A DNA stretch of 64,000 bases, taken from NCBI GenBank assembly GCA_024195265.1, contig JAJLRJ010000007.1, forward strand, positions 28,642,225 through 28,706,224. Direction: 5' to 3'. The translations under genes and the position numbers were made by a program. Every line of letters starts with the position of its first letter. Within the stretch, counting starts at the first letter, position 1. Below, piece after piece: positions 1 through 10,159 of the stretch. Origin of the DNA: Dendrophyllia cribrosa. Taxonomy: Eukaryota; Cnidaria; Anthozoa; Scleractinia; Dendrophylliidae. The notes beneath the pieces are model-generated. The model was not told the origin of the DNA. It searched no databases and was given only the letters and a program-made list of their open reading frames with translations.

Positions 1-81
1 CCTTTGATGGAAAATTATTCAAATGGCTTTTTCAACATAAACACAGGTTAAATATTAAAATTTAACCACACTAATTACTTG

Positions 82-171
82 TGCGTTGGTGGTCGAGTGG
101 TTAGGGTGCTGTTTCTCAACCAGCACTACTGGGAATCGCTGGCCCGCGTTCGAATCCTTCCTCTTATTTTG
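82..171 (+). repeat. tRNA-like sequence (SINE head or tRNA pseudogene)
   Basis: The segment has an A-box-like GGTCGAGTGGTTAGGGTG near its start and a B-box-like GTTCGAATCC about 50 bases later, in tRNA order. The spacing resembles a long-variable-arm tRNA (Ser/Leu type). The presumed anticodon stem is mispaired (a 9-base loop closed by GTGCTG/CAGCAC) and the acceptor ends do not pair convincingly. A functional tRNA is therefore unlikely; a tRNA-derived SINE fragment or pseudogene fits better. Bases just before it resemble 2635-2700, so it sits in a dispersed repeat. Confidence 0.4.
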
Positions 172-386
172 AAACGGAAATTTGACGAAGTTGGCAACGT
201 TTATCGAAAGTCTTAATTTAAGTTCTTTATTTCTAAAATTTCGACCCAAAACATTTAGCTCTGAAAATCTGTCATTAAATCTAGTTACCGCGGTGATGCG
301 CTAAATGTCAACTTCAATATGGTTCTATTCCTCAAATGTATACTTCTATATACAATTAATTTTTGGGTAAAGAAGCTTTTATTTAA

Positions 387-843
387 AGTGCCCATAACGA
401 TTTTTTTTTATTTTCTTATCTAAATCTACACGTCACGTAATGAACATCCGCGAAAATTTTTTTTAATTTCAGCAAAACGTGAATTTTTTATGATTTTTAA
501 AGTCTTCGAAATTTGCCGCCATTTTGGTCCACCATTCGCATTAGTCTCCTCTCGGTCTCTCTCGGTTAACAAAGGATCCGTGACGTAGATTAAGGAACAC
601 ATAACTTCAAACAAAGGAACCTGTGACTTCAAACAAAGGAATGTGACGTACATTAAGGAACATGTGAGCCCGTTGGCCTTCTTAACAGCGGGACGGGTAT
701 ACCGCAAAAAAAATAGGATTTGGAAGATTTGAAATATTCATAAAAAATTCACGTTTTGCTGAAATCAAAAACTTTTTTCGCAGATGTTCATTACGTGACG
801 TGTAGATTTAGATAAGAAAATTAAAAAAAATCGTATTGGCACT
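387..843. mobile_element. TTAA-flanked MITE with ~115-bp inverted repeats
   Basis: The element is 457 bp and is bounded on each side by TTAA (383-386 and 844-847). Its ends are inverted copies starting AGTGCC(C/A)AATACGA-like and running through a shared CTACACGTCACGTAATGAAC block (about 387-505 against 725-843). The interior has short degenerate direct repeats around 'caaaggaa..gtgacgta..ttaaggaaca'. TTAA duplications are typical of piggyBac and Kolobok superfamilies. There is no transposase, so it is non-autonomous. It interrupts a dispersed repeat whose unoccupied version lies at 6539-6664. Confidence 0.85.
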
Positions 844-972
844 TTAAAGCGTTTCGTATTAACAAGTTTGCTCATAGGAGCGATTGATTTCTTAAATGGA
901 GATAGAAGCTGTACACAAACTATTAGATTAGTGTTAATAAAAGTGTGGTTGTTGATCATTGTGGTGTGTAAG

Positions 973-1248
973 ATAGGTGAACGCTTGTTCATTTGTCTCA
1001 CGATGGAGTCACTGAGATTTTGATCGCGACGTTTCGTCTGCTGTTACATTCAAGAAGCACAACAGCCGATCGATAACAAATCAGACCTGTGAAGGAACAA
1101 CATCTATTCGGAAAAATGATAAGGATCGAAATGCACCATGCACGTAATCAATCGCCCTCATCGCCTGATGAAGAATAGTAATCGAAACGTCGCGATCAAC
1201 ATCTCAAAGTGACCCCATCGTGAGACAAACGAACAAGTGTTCACCTAT
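973..1248. mobile_element. Inverted-repeat element with hammerhead-like motif, probable Penelope-type remnant
   Basis: Arms 973-1037 and 1184-1248 are inverted copies of each other (ATAGGTGAAC at the outer ends, GATCGCGACGTTTCG at the inner ends). They enclose about 145 bp of unique sequence. The inner 'CGAAACGTC' block is the same one found in the Penelope-like arms at 9004-9443 and behind the GIY-YIG pseudogene at 36413-36765. Penelope-like elements are known to carry terminal repeats in inverted orientation and hammerhead motifs. The family assignment is inferred from that shared motif, not from protein. Confidence 0.5.
1160..1196 (+). ncRNA. Hammerhead-like ribozyme core (degenerate)
   Basis: The order is hammerhead type I: ATCGC, then CTGATGA (1165-1171), a variable segment, GAAA, ACGTC, then GCGAT. 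The flanking ATCGC/GCGAT pair perfectly as stem I. Stem II is poor and stem III is collapsed to the A-C-G-U of GAAACGTC, so self-cleavage is doubtful. It is probably a relic of a Penelope-type ribozyme. Confidence 0.4.
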
Positions 1249-1581
1249 ATTAGATTATTGTTGTTAGAATGTTTTTTTGTAAAAGTCAAAGACTTGCGAA
1301 ACCCAGACTTATTGATAATCATGATTTTTTTTTCGTTTTGTTTTAGCTGTGTGAACCTCCAAGTGAAAACAAAACTCAAGTAAATGAAGTGGCTCCCTCC
1401 CCCTCAGGGGAATGTAAACCAGTCACGACTTGACACACCTATTAACCTGCTCTCTCTTTCTCTACCACTGACCCAGTAACGCGTGGGATAGAGACTTTAT
1501 GCAAAGAACTTCTCTTATAAGAACTCAGAGGTGCGCAGGAGGGGGTGATCATTCTTTCTTGTGTCGTCAGTCATGGATAGC

Positions 1582-1650
1582 CCTATCACTCCCAGAGTCA
1601 ATTATGGAGACATGAAGTGTAGTTCTAACTTTTGAGTCTGTCAACGACCG
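1582..1650 (+). repeat. Fragment of the CCCTTTCACTCCCAG TTAA family
   Basis: Matches the left end of the element at 20821-21120: CCCTATCACTCCCAGAGTC, then 'ggagacatgaagtg', then 'gttctaacttttgagtctgt'. Only the first ~70 bp are present; no right terminus is found. Confidence 0.6.
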
Positions 1651-2015
1651 CTTGTCCAAGCAGATTTTCTCTAATTGAACGTAACTTGACACGCATGATG
1701 ACCCGCTCAAGTTGTCAAAATGTCTAGTTTACGAGTAGTGCCTTTCCATTTTTACGGAGGTAGTAGAGCGAGGAGAACACGCAAACAGGAGTGGCTATGG
1801 AATGAGTTTCCCTGAGAAAAGAGCGGGACTTACCGCTTGTCTTACTTTGTCACTCGAACGTTCTAAGACTCCTGGGTTTGAGCATTTACAAAATAAATGA
1901 AACTGCTGTGCTGAGACAGGGTACTAATTCAGCGAATAAGACAGCTTTCTCGCGCGCGCGGATTCCCTCTTTTGGTCGGCTGTATGTGCAGAATAGTTTC
2001 TTTCAGGTTGGCTTA

Positions 2016-2438
2016 GGCCCCATCCACACGTATACGTTTACGTTCGTAAGCGCATGTTTTTTTTATCTAAAACGCTCTCGTCCACACTAAACAAGCGATC
2101 GTTTACGATTCTTTTTCACCTGTCCACACGTTAACGCTAAAATGATACGTAAACGCTTCAAATCTGCATTGAGCATGCGTAGATAAGTACTTGACCGTCC
2201 GCCATATTGGATATCTGCTCTATTTTCTTTATTTGTGGACTGGGTCCGAATCTGTGACATCAGCGTTTACGAAAATATCCGTTTACGCTGTCCACCCGTA
2301 AACGGGCAAACGGCGTTTTCGAAAATATCCACTTTGGAGAGCGTTTTCGAAAATATCCGTTTAGGGTGACCGTTTTCATCGTTTACGTGTGGACGAGAGG
2401 CCTAAACGCATAAAAAATGTATACGTGTGGACGGGGCC
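2016..2438. mobile_element. PIF/Harbinger-like MITE, TTA target duplication
   Basis: 423 bp with inverted termini GGCCCC(A/G)TCCACACGTATAC and direct TTA on both sides (2013-2015, 2439-2441). Three-base TWA duplications and GGCC-type ends are the PIF/Harbinger signature. The interior is packed with variants of CGTTTACG, AAAATATCC and GTCCACACG, likely subterminal transposase-binding repeats. No coding capacity. Confidence 0.85.
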
Positions 2439-2743
2439 TTAGAAATGCATGTTTTGATTCTTTGTAAAATAGACAATTCCCCAGTGTATTACGTCATCCA
2501 GTTGTCTCGTTTCAGACAGTGCATATTTATGTCGCTAAGATGTTTTCATCGTTTTATTTACAGTATTATAGTGACAATAAATTCGTGACTTTGATAACTG
2601 GCCGCTTCAGTAATAGGGGTCCGACTGTACGCTTATTTTAACATAAACACGGGTTAAATATTGAAATTTATGATTCAAAACACTTGTGTATTTGCTGGTC
2701 CAGTCACAGAGAACCCGAACGCTTTATAACTAATATGCAGCTG

Positions 2744-2999
2744 TTTCGAGAAAGGTTGTCGGAAAAAGGGCAAAAGTGCACGCGATAATCCCGAAAATTA
2801 ATTTGGGATATGATCACTGAATGTTAATAAGTCAAATAAATACATCAAATGCGCGATGCCTCGTCCGTACAACGACGATCTTAGATGGTGGGCCATATGG
2901 ATAAAGGAGTTTTTAGGATAATGCGTTGATGACTACCCACAATATCTTTCGGGATTGTCGCGTGCACTTTTACGCTTTTTCCGACAACCTTTCTCGAAA
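2744..2999. mobile_element. MITE with ~55-bp inverted repeats
   Basis: The ends are inverted copies beginning TTTCGAGAAAGGTTGTCGG and continuing through GTGCACGCGA(T/C)AATCCCG (2744-2800 against 2944-2999). About 140 bp separates them. I cannot define a target duplication, so the superfamily is left open. Confidence 0.7.
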
Positions 3000-4607
3000 C
3001 ATCTGTATATAGATAGGCTAAGCCTAACAGCGGAGCTCTCTGAACAGAAAGCCGATGATGAGCTTAACTACGGTGAAAGGTCGGAAACACAAGAATTAAG
3101 TTCGACGACCGGGCTATTTTTCAATTTAGCAATTCTCAAAAACAGTATTACGCGACCGTCTGCACAGTACATTTAGACCGTACAAAAGTTCACAAAAACA
3201 ATTTTTTTCTCGGTCTAGAATAACTAGTATGACTAATTTCCGAAAAAAAATACACCTGTTGCGTATCAAAAATTGCCCGAGAAACTGATTTGAAAATCAA
3301 AATTGCAAACAATACACCAACATCTTTGCATAAGGCGACGCGAGTGAAGTTAGAATTATAAGTATTGTTTTTGTTTACATAAAATCGCTTTTCAACCTAT
3401 GTAATGAATGAACACAAAAATGGAGACAACAAAATCTTTTGAAAAAATTTAATCAAACATCTATTAGTTTTTGTTTAAAAGCAAATCGCGTACCATTTAT
3501 AGCGCATCGAGGCTGAGCTGTCCTAGCTGAAATTCAAGATATATCAACACGACTGAATTTGAGCACGTTTTATAAACATTTCTCCAAAACTAACGAGAAC
3601 ACAAAGAAAAAGTCAATCACAAATTGATATCAACATAATTTCCCATCGAACTCGGCTGCTTGGAAATTCTTTAAAACTTCGCTTCTTCGGTTCTGAAATC
3701 CGAGTATCCCTTAATTAGTATCCCAGTCTTGAGTAGCAAACCGCGAAAAAATGCAGGGAAAAACGACTTTGCAAAATCGTTGCAAACTCTTGTTGTGTTG
3801 CTATGTTTACTGCAGCTGACGTGACATCGACCGTGTAGCCGCACGAAAAACAAAGCCTCGCTTTGGTTTCAAAATTGCTAAGATCCCGGATGTTGCGTGG
3901 CGTCATACGCGCATGTTTTGCGACGTCATAAGCGCCCGCGAGTTAGTCCTGCGCTACGGACCCACGGACGGACGCGCCCGTGAAACATTCTGCTAGCCAT
4001 GACCATGAAAAATGACGGGCATAGGTTCTACGAGTATGGAGCTCCGCTATAAAATACTTATCTGTTGCCTTATTCTTACCAACTTTCGCGCGCACTTAAT
4101 TTCGCGGAAATTCTGGAGCTGTATTTCGCGAGTATTAATTTTTGCGATTCCAGGAAAAACGTAAACAAAAGTGTATTTAATTTCACGATTCTGTCATTTC
4201 TTTAATCTCCCAAGCCTTAAAAGAATGTTCACAAAAAAGCTATATAGAACACTTACCGAGAGAAATATCAAGAGTTACGCTCTTTCTACTTTTCCGAGGT
4301 GGCGTCGTCAATGTTGAAGTTCTTGAGTCAAAGGGCCGAAGATCTCCTTAACCCTTATAATTTATGTGTTATTTTCTTATACAGTATAATATGGTATTAA
4401 AATTCGCGATTTTAATTTTCGCGCTCTCTTTTTTTCGCGAGTATTTACTCGTTTTGGAAGTGGGGTAGGGGGGTGCAGGTTGTCAACGATTTAAAAAAAA
4501 ATACACGAGACATGGCGCCAAAGGATCAGATTGTCAAAAGAGATAGATCTGGGGTAACCAGGTAGAATAAATGAGACTTACCTGGCGGACGTTGCATACA
4601 TACATAC
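3000..4607. other. Gene-free stretch, TTCGCG-rich repeat
   Basis: No supportable coding sequence. Around 4080-4440 the motif TTCGCG(A/G) recurs with AATT-rich spacers in both orientations ('aatttcgcgg', 'tttcgcgagtatt', 'attttcgcgct'), suggesting another foldback element whose ends I could not fix. A (CATA)n microsatellite starts at about 4594. Confidence 0.4.
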
Positions 4608-4756
4608 CAGGGGCGTAGCCAGGATTTTTTCAGAGGTACGCACAATCAATGTTGTAACACTTCCCCTGCCTCCTCCCCCCACCCTTAAGTCCCAAATCTT
4701 TCTCTTTTTTTTCGACTTTTTTAGGTGCGCACGTGCGTACAGGTAGCTACGCCCCT
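4608..4756. mobile_element. hAT-type MITE inside a CATA microsatellite
   Basis: 149 bp with inverted ends CAGGGGCGTAGC / GCTACGCCCCTG, the usual hAT terminus. Both flanks are (CATA)n, so the 8-bp target duplication cannot be separated from the microsatellite. No ORF of its own. Confidence 0.8.
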
Positions 4757-5268
4757 GCATACATACATACATACTTTAGCTACAAAGCTAGTTTCCTGGT
4801 AGTCCTCAATAAACTAACAATATAACAATTTCTAACGAAATAAGTAAAATCGAAATGTACTAAAATACTAATTATTTCATGATTAAGATAAACTAAATAC
4901 ATAATTAAATACATTGCACAAGTTTAAATTAATTACTACATCGTAATCCTAACATCCAATAATTCGATACTAATTAAAATTTGCTCTACCCTAATATTAA
5001 AATCAACTGTTTTAATTCAAAAGTTTGATTGTGATTCTACCAAGTTACAAAATACAGAGAGTATGACGTTGAATTCAATTCCCATGGAAACAATCACGTC
5101 AATACGTCAATGAATGACAGTACAGCTTCCTCGTTAATATAACTAGCTAATCAACGACATTTATATTCTTTTGTTTCTCTTGTTCATGCACAAGATTCAA
5201 CACAGTGTGTTTTTGAACAGGACCGGTGATTTAAATCGCAAGTTATATTCTAAAAGACTGAAATAACC

Positions 5269-5547
5269 ATGGGTTGCGCGTCCAACTGGGGGAATCGTGA
5301 ACAGACCTCTCCTGACACCATAGAAGCGTTGATTTCACGCGAGGAATGGGAGAAGCAAGGCCGAGAAATGTTGTCAAGAGTTCGCATCATTCCACCAGTT
5401 CAACGAAGAAGAGCTGAGTCAGTCGGTTATCCCACACAAAATGGCATCTATTGGGTATACTGGAGACCGAAGGAAGCGAGGCAACAGGCGGCAGGAGGCA
5501 AAACTGGAAATCAGGGCGTCATTACTTTTGGGCAAAACATTTCATGA
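5269..5547 (+). CDS. Hypothetical protein, possible N-myristoylated ORF
   Basis: A 92-codon ORF opens with ACCATGG, a strong Kozak context. The protein starts MGCASNWG, which fits an N-myristoylation plus palmitoylation signal (Gly2, Cys3). The next ~50 residues are charged (EEWEKQGREML, VQRRRAE) and the tail is Gly/Gln rich. I recognise no domain. The last third (from about 5461) is inside a segment repeated in diverged form at about 6082-6160, where the reading frame is not kept; this argues against purifying selection on that part. It could be a genuine small gene, a first exon, or a chance ORF in a duplicated region. Confidence 0.25.
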   Translation: MGCASNWGNREQTSPDTIEALISREEWEKQGREMLSRVRIIPPVQRRRAESVGYPTQNGIYWVYWRPKEARQQAAGGKTGNQGVITFGQNIS

Positions 5548-6235
5548 AACGCTTTCGGACACTGATGATCTAGTTCATCTTTTGCAATCGTATGTAGTGG
5601 CGGCGGTTTTCATGCTTTGCAAGCTGTAATTCTTTTGTTTCCAATGATTGAACTATTTGCTTTGTACCATGTATATTTATTCATGTGCTATATTGATCTA
5701 ATATGATTGTAAGCGATGTGTATACTGCCGGAGTTGATTAATTCTATTAAATTATGATGATTTACCTTTGAAAAATCTATTTCCACTTTTACATCGAATT
5801 GCGTTATTGCTAATGGGAAAGAAAGTCATTTTGCAATTAGTTTGTTTCGGAGGATATTTCATGTTCAAGGATGTTCAGATGAATAAGGAACAAACAAAAA
5901 AAATAGCCCAGCTTGTTTCGTATTCCGACGTCGAACAACTCCGTCAGAGTTGAGCCTGAATTAAAAAAGATTTCTTTGTTAAAACAGTGTGAAAAAATAT
6001 CGTGTTTGGAAAGAGTGTAGTCGCGCTTTTCGCTTTTTAATAATTTGCCTACTGCACTGTCGTCCTTTCCTGAAGAAAACATTATTGGAGACCGCAGGAA
6101 GTGAGGCGGTAAGCAAAACTGGAAATAGGGCGTCATCACTTTTGAGCGAAACAAAAAGACAAGCGACACGATCAAGTTAACCGAGCCATTTTTTTTTTTT
6201 GCAATGGTCGCGGGCTTTCGCAATTTGCTGCATCA
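5461..6235. repeat. Diverged direct duplication (5461-5640 / 6075-6235)
   Basis: Shared blocks in the same order: TGGAGACCG(A/C)AGGAAG, GCAAAACTGGAAAT, GGCGTCAT(T/C)ACTTTTG, then 'ttgcaat' and a 'ggcggt/gcgggcttt..gcaa' block near the ends. The copies differ by many substitutions and indels, so the duplication is old. Confidence 0.55.
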
Positions 6236-6538
6236 TCGCAAAATTATGTTTTGGCATTTTTCGGTAATTGTAATTTAATTTGGAATATACTTGAAAATCA
6301 AGTTTTCTCAGTTTCGGTCCGACGTAGTTGTATTTTTATTTTTAATGCAATACATGTATTGTTGTTTGGTGTAACCAGCAATCAGCCTCTATTTTCGTTT
6401 TTAACTTGCGAATGCGCGAAGCGTGATGAACGAGGTATAGCAGATGGGAACAAATATGCAAATGTTCACCCCTTCCTTCGGCTGTAAACTTTTATTTAAA
6501 CTTTCTATTTATTCATACATTTAACTTATTTATTAAAA

Positions 6539-6664
6539 GTCAACTTTAATATGGATCTGTTCCTCAAGTGTATACCTCTATATACCATGAATTTTAGGGC
6601 GAATAATCTTTTATTTATAGAGCGTCTACGTATCCACGAGTTGGCTCATAGGAGTCTTTGATTA
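6539..6664 (+). repeat. Dispersed repeat, unoccupied paralogue of the 387-843 insertion site
   Basis: Shares GTCAACTT(C/T)AATATGG, CCTCAA(A/G)TGTATAC, CTTTTATTTA and GCTCATAGGAG with 306-386 plus 848-890. Where the first copy has TTAA-element-TTAA this copy reads straight through as 'ttatttatagagcg'. Confidence 0.75.
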
Positions 6665-6764
6665 GAAGTTGAATTCCAACAAGTATCCTCAACACTTCCT
6701 CGTCTTTTTTTATATGGGAATCGCTCCCCCATCCCTGTGCTCCAGGATTCAGGCGACTTGGGGA

Positions 6765-7500
6765 TAAACGAAACTGCAAATACCGTGAACGATCCATTGC
6801 GTATAAACATTGGATCAATACAAACAGTGATAAAAGACCACTGCAAGGACCGATCAAACATCGTGAAAAGGCATTCTCTCGAAATGGTACTACGGATGGC
6901 CAAACCTGACATGATCAGCGCTCAAAACTAAAAAGCAGACGCAGACAGGTATTTCGGGCTTGTTGGCCCTCGTCAGTGCGACGTAGCTAAAACATAATGA
7001 GGCTTGGTAACACTTTACCTATCTCAAGTATTTCGCTAATCATTCTAGAAAGAGCTGTGAAAGGAAAGATTACTCAACGGTCACGCCACAAGCAACTGTG
7101 GCACATGGCCATCCGAAGCGCCAGTTCGAGAGAATGCCTTTTCACATTGTTTGATCGGTCCTTGCAGTGGTCTGTTTCTTATCACTGTTTGTATTGATAT
7201 AATGATTATACGCAATAGATCGTTCACGGTATTTGCAGTTTCGTTTATTTGTTATTATTTTGATACCGTGGTGGTCTATTGAGTAGATCCGATCTATTTG
7301 CATTCTCTGTCATTAGGAGAAGAATGGTATTGGCCATTCCCTGTTTCTCTCCCTATGGCACTAACATGTATCGGTTTGTTAGGTCACTCTTTGGTGTCTT
7401 TGGTGCCATTTTGAGAGAATGCCTTTTCACATTGTTTAATCGGTCCTTGCAATGGTCTGTTTCTTATCACTGTTTGTATATGTATGTAATAGCGATCAGT
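6765..7500. repeat. Three copies of a ~110-bp repeat, one inverted
   Basis: The block containing GAGAATGCCTTTTCAC and GATCGGTCCTTGCA(G/A)TGGTC occurs forward at about 7120-7250 and 7400-7480, and reversed at about 6765-6895. ORFs in this interval are only shadows of the repeat. The hammerhead motif at 6940-6980 lies between the inverted and forward copies. Confidence 0.75.
6940..6980 (-). ncRNA. Hammerhead ribozyme, type I mini form
   Basis: Read on the minus strand, every conserved part is present and in order: stem I CGCA paired with UGCG; core CUGACGA; stem II GGGC/GCCC (four perfect pairs) closed by the loop CAACAA; GAAA; a tiny stem III AUA/UGU (one U-G wobble) with a CC loop; and the cleavage triplet GUC just before the second half of stem I. 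This meets the type I minimal hammerhead pattern known from metazoan retroelements. There is no ribozyme-bearing ORF next to it, but an inverted/direct repeat cluster surrounds it (6765-7500). It probably helps process a retroelement RNA. A function in this copy is inferred, not shown. Confidence 0.75.
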
Positions 7501-7509
7501 ACCATTAAG

Positions 7510-8150
7510 CCGACTTCGCCAAGTATAATATGAATACGCGTATGTTAAATATTTAATAAAAGTGATTTTATAAAGTCGGTAGATAGAAACTCAAAAGTCT
7601 TAACGAGCGGGAATAAATGGGCGGAACTTAACGCGGTTTTCGTAGCATGAAGCTTCTACCTCTTGACTCCCTCTCAAGGGTGGATTGATACACCTGAGAG
7701 GAGAGAGACACGAGGAACGGTCCGTTTTCTCGAGCTCCAAGTACAATACCGTAGGTTTTGGCAATTTACCTTAAGTCTTTGAAGCCAACAAATCTACAAG
7801 GAAGGAATTAGCCCATAAAATGAGCTCGCTGAAGAAAGATTCGCGGCTTTCGTGAAGCCAAGACGGGAGATAACGGATGTTCTCTTCAAGCGACATACCT
7901 GTACTGTGCCGATGTTCTGATCTGTCGGCTTGCGCGGGAAACAAGCCGTGAAGTGATTGGGGCAAGTCGAAATTTCCCAAACGAAATTATCGAACTGGCT
8001 CAAAGTTTTAGTTTTGGGATTAAAGTTCTTCGTCACTTATGGGTTCCTGTTAATAAAAAAATTAAATCTCAATTGTTTTTTTTTTTTAGCTGGCTGCTGA
8101 GGCTGCTACTAGCATTTCTTTTTCCGAAAGCGAATCTGAGATGAGGCCCT
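7510..8150. other. No feature recognised
   Basis: Unique-looking sequence; short ORFs on both strands (for example 7771-7980) overlap one another in different frames and have no recognisable domain. Confidence 0.4.
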
Positions 8151-8151
8151 G

Positions 8152-8379
8152 GGGCCCATTTCTCGAAAGTCCCGGTAACTTTTCGGGCCCGAAGCCAAAT
8201 ATTGAAATCAAAATATAAATAATAAAAGCGCGGGTCCTAGCGAACAAACCAGTCCATTTTGTTTTGCTAACTGATAGTTTTGTCGTATTATCTGCAAAAC
8301 TTCTGAAACCTCGATCTTCAATGAAAATAAAACAGCTTTCCGGGCCCGGTAATTACCAGGTCTTTCGAGAAACGGCCCC
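8152..8379. mobile_element. MITE with GGGGCC...TTTCTCGAAAG termini
   Basis: About 228 bp with inverted arms: GGGGCCCATTTCTCGAAAG at left and CTTTCGAGAAACGGCCCC at right, with similarity extending inward through CCGGTAA and CGGGCCCG (about 50-60 bp). CTGG-like bases flank both ends, so the duplication boundaries are unclear. Confidence 0.7.
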
Positions 8380-8599
8380 CTGGCCCTGGGGACGGAACAT
8401 CCGGGATCTGGTGTTACGCAAATAAATTGCGCGAGACCTTGGAACTAGAGACGTACCCTTGGCAACCGGCAACAACGCATATTTACTTTTTTGTTGTTGT
8501 TGAACCAGCCCCGGGCCCAGAAGGCCATTTCCTGCTATTTTCTCCTATTTTTCTTTCCAGGACTTTCATTTCTTTTTCTTCCCCTTTCAAAAGTCAGTT

Positions 8600-8716
8600 G
8601 AACAGTGCAGCCTCGGTTTTTTGGAGAATTGGCGGGAAATCGCGCAGCAATTGCGCGCCGGAAGTCCGGCGAGTGGCGGCGGCGGCGAGGTATCAAACAG
8701 GATCCATATTCAGCAG
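8600..8716 (+). promoter_or_regulatory. CpG-rich candidate first exon with strong splice donor
   Basis: A short GC- and CpG-rich patch (around GCGCGCCGGAAGTCCGGCG and a GGC triplet run) ends in CAG|GTAAGC at 8716/8717, close to the donor consensus. At about 8877 there is CCGCCATCTTG, a YY1-type core. It may be the 5' exon and promoter of a plus-strand gene, but I find no matching downstream exon. Confidence 0.25.
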
Positions 8717-9070
8717 GTAAGCGGGAGTAGACTGTTATTGTAAGAAATATTGTAGTTTCTTGACTATACATGGAATACGTTTTGTGAAATATTTGGCCTG
8801 AATATCTTGTTGAAGTCTTTTCCTCTTGGCAGCGAAACATCTCGTACACTGTAGCTGTCGCGTGCGGTCTAGATTCCGCCATCTTGTTTTCTTCCATGGA
8901 AATGTTCTTTCTCCAGTAAAGTGACCGAGTATTTTATAAAAGGAAACTGGCCGGGTAGCCGGTTTTGTAGAGCTGTCACTGAATGAAACATTTGAAAGGT
9001 TAGACACGAGAATTTAGTTTTATCGACTGAGTCGATAAGGTAAATTGACCACCGTAAAAAGATTCAAATA

Positions 9071-9104
9071 GCTGACGTTTCGAGCGCTAGCCCTTCGTCG
9101 GAGC
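9071..9104 (-). ncRNA. Hammerhead-like core in Penelope-type arm
   Basis: Minus strand: GCT, CCGACGA (one change from CTGACGA), stem II GGGC/GCTC with a TAGC loop and one G-U pair, GAAACGTC, then AGC, which pairs with the initial GCT. The order matches type I hammerheads but the core has a U-to-C change at a conserved position and stem III is collapsed. The mirror copy is at 9343-9376 on the plus strand. Confidence 0.45.
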
Positions 9105-9199
9105 GAATCAAGGAATTGTGGGTAGTGTGTGGTTTTATATAGTAAGCGGTGGAGCTACGCTATTGGTGGAAATTTGGTGACGTGAAAAACAAATGTAGA

Positions 9200-9316
9200 T
9201 TAGTTGAATGAAAAGCGTTCGTTGATTCCGTGGGGTTTGAGAGTGCCGATTTGAAAGATGATTTTTTGTTCTAGGTTTTTACGGCTTTCTGTGTTACCCT
9301 GGTGTAGGGAAAGGCC
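9200..9316 (-). pseudogene. C-terminal fragment of a retroelement protein
   Basis: Minus-strand frame ending at the TAA complementary to 9200-9202. It reads LSLHQGNTESRKNLEQK, then IIFQIGTLKPHGINERFSFN and stop. The 'E.K.IF..GTL.P.GINERFSFN' ending resembles, from memory, the C-termini of GIY-YIG-carrying retroelement proteins in marine invertebrates; that is recognition by eye, not a search. It is truncated at its N-side by the inverted arm at 9315. About 38 codons survive. Confidence 0.5.
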
Positions 9317-9862
9317 ACACACTACCCACAATTCCTTGATTCGCTCCGACGAAGGGCTAGCGCTCGAAACGTCAGCTATTTGAATCTTTTTACGGTGGTC
9401 AATTTACCTTATCAACTCAGTCGATAAAACTAAATTCTCGTGTTTCATCCCCCCACCGACGCAGCACCACAGTTTCTCTAGAAACTAACCCCATTCATTT
9501 GAAAGGTTAATTGTCAAAACTTCGGTATCAGGCGTATCATTGTACTCAGAGCTCGGGAGATGTCTAACAAAGGAATAACAAGATTTAAACCTCGAGCACA
9601 ATTCGATGTTTAACTATCCATGTAACTTTTTGCATACACAACAGTATTAAATGTCTGTTCTCAAATTTTCCAAATTTTTTTCCAAGTTTGTGGTCAGTAA
9701 GTCAACTTTTGATATTAATTTAAAATTTTCTTTGTATCTGTAAACTTTTGAAGTAACTCCTAAAGATACCAAAACGCATGGATACATTATTTGTTTTTAC
9801 CCCCTGTATGGTCCGTTTACAGCCGATTTCACTGCAATGATAAATTTCAGAAATATAATTCA

Positions 9863-10027
9863 CAGGGGCGGATCCAGGATTTTTCTTAGGAGGGGGTGCA
9901 CCTCTAAGGAATGACGTAACTGAAGGGTGACGTAAACAAATTTTAAAAGCGAACAACGCAGACTAGGTCATCTCAGGGGGGGGGAAGGGTGCGCACCCCC
10001 TGCACCCTCCCCCTAGATCCGCCCCTG
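9863..10027. mobile_element. hAT-type MITE
   Basis: 165 bp with inverted ends CAGGGGCGGATC(C) / GATCCGCCCCTG and G/C-rich subterminal runs. ATTCA occurs directly before (9858-9862) and after (10028-10032) the element, a partial match to the 8-bp duplication expected for hAT. It is a different subfamily from 4608-4756. Confidence 0.8.
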
Positions 10028-10159
10028 ATTCACTCTTGTAGCTCATTTTTTTTGCGAATTTCTTATCTTGAGAAATCATGACAGTTAAATCATTAGCCAG
10101 CAAATCATGTTTGAAACAAGAACAACAACTCTTCGAGTAGTAAAGGTCTTGTAAGTGCC

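Larger units (their letters stand above)
9004..9443 (-). mobile_element. Penelope-like element remnant with inverted terminal arms
   Basis: Two 129-bp arms (9004-9132 and 9315-9443) are almost identical inverted copies. The 182-bp centre carries, on the minus strand, the last codons of an ORF (9200-9316), its stop and a short 3' region running into the left arm. Each arm contains a hammerhead-like core (9071-9104 and 9343-9376). A retroelement 3' end flanked by inverted copies of its own terminal repeat is the arrangement expected for Penelope-like elements. The rest of the element (reverse transcriptase) is missing. Confidence 0.7.

Noticed and set aside
82..171. Functional tRNA gene
   Set aside because: Anticodon stem and acceptor stem do not pair properly despite good A and B boxes.
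5837..6223. 128-codon minus-strand ORF
   Set aside because: No motif, overlaps plus-strand ORFs and the diverged duplication; composition looks like translated AT-rich noncoding DNA.
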